Of a DNA stretch of 64,000 bases, positions 62,043-64,000 are shown in pieces. Below the pieces are notes generated by a model. That model was not told where the DNA came from, made no database searches, and saw only the letters and a list, made by a program, of their open reading frames with translations. This DNA comes from Flavobacterium covae (GTDB taxonomy: Bacteria > Bacteroidota > Bacteroidia > Flavobacteriales > Flavobacteriaceae). Within the stretch, counting starts at the first letter, position 1. Every line of letters starts with the position of its first letter. The stretch covers positions 2,666,001 through 2,730,000 of the forward strand of contig CP067379.1 in assembly GCA_019565575.1 (NCBI GenBank), in the 5' to 3' direction. The position numbers were made by a program, and so were the translations under genes.

Positions 62043-62840
62043 TTACTTTATTTGCTTTTTTGAACGAAGATACAAATCAAAATATAAAATAAGAATGATT
62101 CCTAAAAATCCTAAGCCTATTAAATTATTTTCTAAATCGCTTAATTCCATATTTGGTTTAAAAACAGTTGCTATTTTATAAATAGGAATGATAAAGCACA
62201 TTATTGTAATCAATATATTTAGTTTAAAACGATGTTTTTGAATTTTGGTACGATCAAATGTTTTTAATAATTTACTTAATAAATAGGAATCAATTGTTCC
62301 TGTAAAAATAAGTCCTATAGAAAAAACAATTCCTCCTATGACTGAAAATAACCAGTGATTGGTACCTGAAATAGCTAAGCCAAAAGCAGCTATTTGGGAA
62401 GAGGTATCAAATATAAATCCAAAAATAATTCCTGTTATAAATACTGTAATGGGACTTACTTTTTTATCTAAAAATTTAGGTATTAAATATTTTTTAAGAC
62501 CCAAAGAATTGTTTTTTCGAGAATATATTAAAGAATTTATATTTCCTATTCCTATTATTAATAATAAAAACATGGGCAACCAATTAAGAACCCAATCAAC
62601 CCAAATAGGAACTTGAAAATTATTTTTTAAATAACTTAAAATTAAAGCTATTAATGTTACCATTATACCATGACCTAAAGTAAATAGGGTTCCGACCCAT
62701 CTAGACCATGTATTTTTATTTTCGTATAAACGATAGGTGTAATTGTCTATTACGGTAATATGATCTGGATCTAAACCATGTCGTAAACCTAAAATAAATA
62801 GGATTAGTAATGCAGATAAATTATTATTTAATAGTTCCAT
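62043..62840 (-). CDS. Nickel/cobalt permease (NiCoT/HoxN-like)
   Basis: Inner-membrane cobalt (or nickel) transporter. The second hydrophobic segment carries LRHGLDPDHITVIDN, the NiCoT signature RHXXDADH in the form HX4DH, and GTLFTLGHGIMVTLIA and FGFIFDTSSQIAAFGLA match NiCoT motifs. 265 residues, about seven or eight helices, intact. First cytoplasmic-membrane component of the operon, right after the outer-membrane receptor gene, so it supplies cobalt for CbiX. Confidence 0.88.
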   Translation of the reverse strand: MELLNNNLSALLILFILGLRHGLDPDHITVIDNYTYRLYENKNTWSRWVGTLFTLGHGIMVTLIALILSYLKNNFQVPIWVDWVLNWLPMFLLLIIGIGNINSLIYSRKNNSLGLKKYLIPKFLDKKVSPITVFITGIIFGFIFDTSSQIAAFGLAISGTNHWLFSVIGGIVFSIGLIFTGTIDSYLLSKLLKTFDRTKIQKHRFKLNILITIMCFIIPIYKIATVFKPNMELSDLENNLIGLGFLGIILILYFDLYLRSKKQIK

Positions 62841-62853
62841 AATGGGCTAAAAT

Positions 62854-64000
62854 TTAAAAGAAATAAGAAATACTTCCTTTTAGGAAAAAAGGTGTTCCAG
62901 GGGTGTTATGAAAATCTATGATTGGCTCTATTTCATTTTTTAATTGTGATTGATCATAAAATTGGGCTTCATCCCATTTTGTATTAAATATATTTTCGGT
63001 AGAAAGACTAATTTCGTATCGTGGTCTGGTATATCTAATAACTACATCTGCTATAGTATAAGGTTTAGAATATACTGAGCCATCTTCAATAGCAGGACGT
63101 TCTCCCATAAAACGGTAACGTAAACTAGCGTTGATCCCATTTTCTAGTTTTAAGGTTAATCCTCCTGTTGAGTTCCATCTAGTATATAAAGGAATTAGAT
63201 TTTTTTCTTTTGGAGCTTCTCTTAAAAAGCTATAGGCATAATTTAGGTTTGTATCTGCCCATAAAAAATCTGTAAATTGAATTTTTAAAGAGGCATCTAT
63301 TCCATATTTTCTACTTGATCCTAAATTTTCAAAACTTCCATCATCTGAAATAAATTTAAATTCTGAGCCACTATCTGTCCACCAAGCTGTAAAATTAAAA
63401 ATAGACTTTTTATACAATTTCATTATAAAACCTAAATCAACACTTTCTGATTGTGGAACAGGATTCATGGCAGTAGGATCTTTACTAACGGCTGTATGCG
63501 CATAGTTAGAATGAAAACCTATACCCCATTTTGCATATACTGAAAAATTGGAAGTTGGAGTAAAATGAATTTGTGCTTTAGGGTTAAAACGATAAACAGT
63601 CTTTTTGCCCGAATTGTTATTCTCTATTTTATTTTTTAAATAAAAATTGAAAAGTTCATTTCTAAAACCCAATTTAAGTGACCATTTAGGTGCAAATTGC
63701 CAATCTTCATCTAAATATAAACTATAATTTGTAATAGCTACGTCATCATTTGCGGCTTTGCTTAAAAATGCTCTTCGTAGAACATAATCTCTTCCTAATC
63801 CTAATATATCCGTTCGGGTGACGAATCCAACTTCTGATGATAATTTTGTTGAACTTATATTATCGAGTCTATTATATGTACTTTTTAATCCAAATAAGTC
63901 CCTTTTTTCCCATTGTAATATTTCATCTCCGTTGATAGGGTCATTCATAAAAAAAGTAAAGTTTGAAAACAAATCAAAAATATTTTTGGAATAATAAAAC
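62854..64000 (-). CDS. TonB-dependent outer-membrane receptor (partial, runs off the right edge)
   Basis: 382 residues of the beta-barrel are visible; the frame is open to base 64000, so the plug domain and signal peptide lie outside. Repeated amphipathic strands (for example WSLKLGFRNELFNFYLKN, INASLRYRFMGERP, YEISLSTENIFNTKWDEA) and a C-terminal Phe (ISYFF) are typical. It sits 13 nt upstream of the cobalt permease in the same operon. It probably imports cobalt chelates or a corrinoid; BtuB-like specificity is inferred from location only. A cobalamin riboswitch, if present, would be beyond the right edge. Confidence 0.88.
   Translation of the reverse strand, partial: FYYSKNIFDLFSNFTFFMNDPINGDEILQWEKRDLFGLKSTYNRLDNISSTKLSSEVGFVTRTDILGLGRDYVLRRAFLSKAANDDVAITNYSLYLDEDWQFAPKWSLKLGFRNELFNFYLKNKIENNNSGKKTVYRFNPKAQIHFTPTSNFSVYAKWGIGFHSNYAHTAVSKDPTAMNPVPQSESVDLGFIMKLYKKSIFNFTAWWTDSGSEFKFISDDGSFENLGSSRKYGIDASLKIQFTDFLWADTNLNYAYSFLREAPKEKNLIPLYTRWNSTGGLTLKLENGINASLRYRFMGERPAIEDGSVYSKPYTIADVVIRYTRPRYEISLSTENIFNTKWDEAQFYDQSQLKNEIEPIIDFHNTPGTPFFLKGSISYFF

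Overview
The window is AT-rich chromosomal DNA from a flavobacterium (phylum Bacteroidota), probably Flavobacterium or a close relative. The evidence is the promoter style (TTTG, about 19-21 nt, then TAnnTTTG) with few Shine-Dalgarno sites, bacillithiol and menaquinone genes, an E1 alpha/beta fusion dehydrogenase, a TonB-dependent receptor and several SPII lipoproteins. The species cannot be fixed from the sequence alone. No phage, transposase, CRISPR array or rRNA was found.

Layout. 1-8 kb: Nif3-like protein, a COG1579 coiled-coil protein, an alpha/beta hydrolase, an RluF-type pseudouridine synthase, a surface lipoprotein, a menaquinone pair (hotdog thioesterase and isochorismate synthase), BshB1, and two identical tRNA-His genes. 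8-13 kb: ppx and ppk1 (polyphosphate) and a SpoU/TrmH methyltransferase. 12.7-16.5 kb: a glycan mini-cluster (acyltransferase, DegT aminotransferase, Wzx-type flippase). 16.5-24 kb: diheme cytochrome c peroxidase-like lipoprotein, fabG, a VWA membrane protein, and an MBOAT/SGNH O-acetylation pair. 24-35 kb: ung, two transglutaminase-fold proteins, a substrate-binding-like protein, two GNATs, a nucleoside phosphorylase, a SUI1 factor, a 2OG-Fe(II) oxygenase, the E1 fusion, pepD and an LpxL-type acyltransferase. 35-48.7 kb: rhomboid protease, SIMPL protein, patatin, a DnaQ-fold protein beside a cNMP/CBS/DUF294 protein, Kup, bestrophin, an M1 peptidase, a thioredoxin-fold lipoprotein and two tiny membrane proteins.

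48.7-64 kb is one leftward cobalamin operon with tight or overlapping junctions. In transcription order it reads: TonB receptor, HX4DH Ni/Co transporter, an SDR protein, cobA (SUMT), cbiX, cobI, a cobJ-cbiC fusion, bluB, cobL/cbiET, a cbiG-cobM fusion, cobK, cbiD, a second HX4DH transporter, a ChlI-ChlD fusion, and a PduO-type adenosyltransferase. It takes up cobalt, builds the corrin ring by the early-cobalt route (CbiX, CbiD, CbiG), makes the lower ligand DMB and adenosylates the product. Amidation and nucleotide-loop genes, precorrin-2 dehydrogenase and CobN are not in the window.

Data quality shapes the annotation. Roughly 45-50 single-base frameshifts interrupt otherwise well conserved genes, including housekeeping ones. 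Most are one-base length changes in homopolymers. Eight others share one signature: every CTGGAAG I can find, on either strand, sits exactly at a frameshift that is repaired by reading CTGAAG. I treat these as probable sequence errors and annotate each gene over its full repaired span, giving the break positions.
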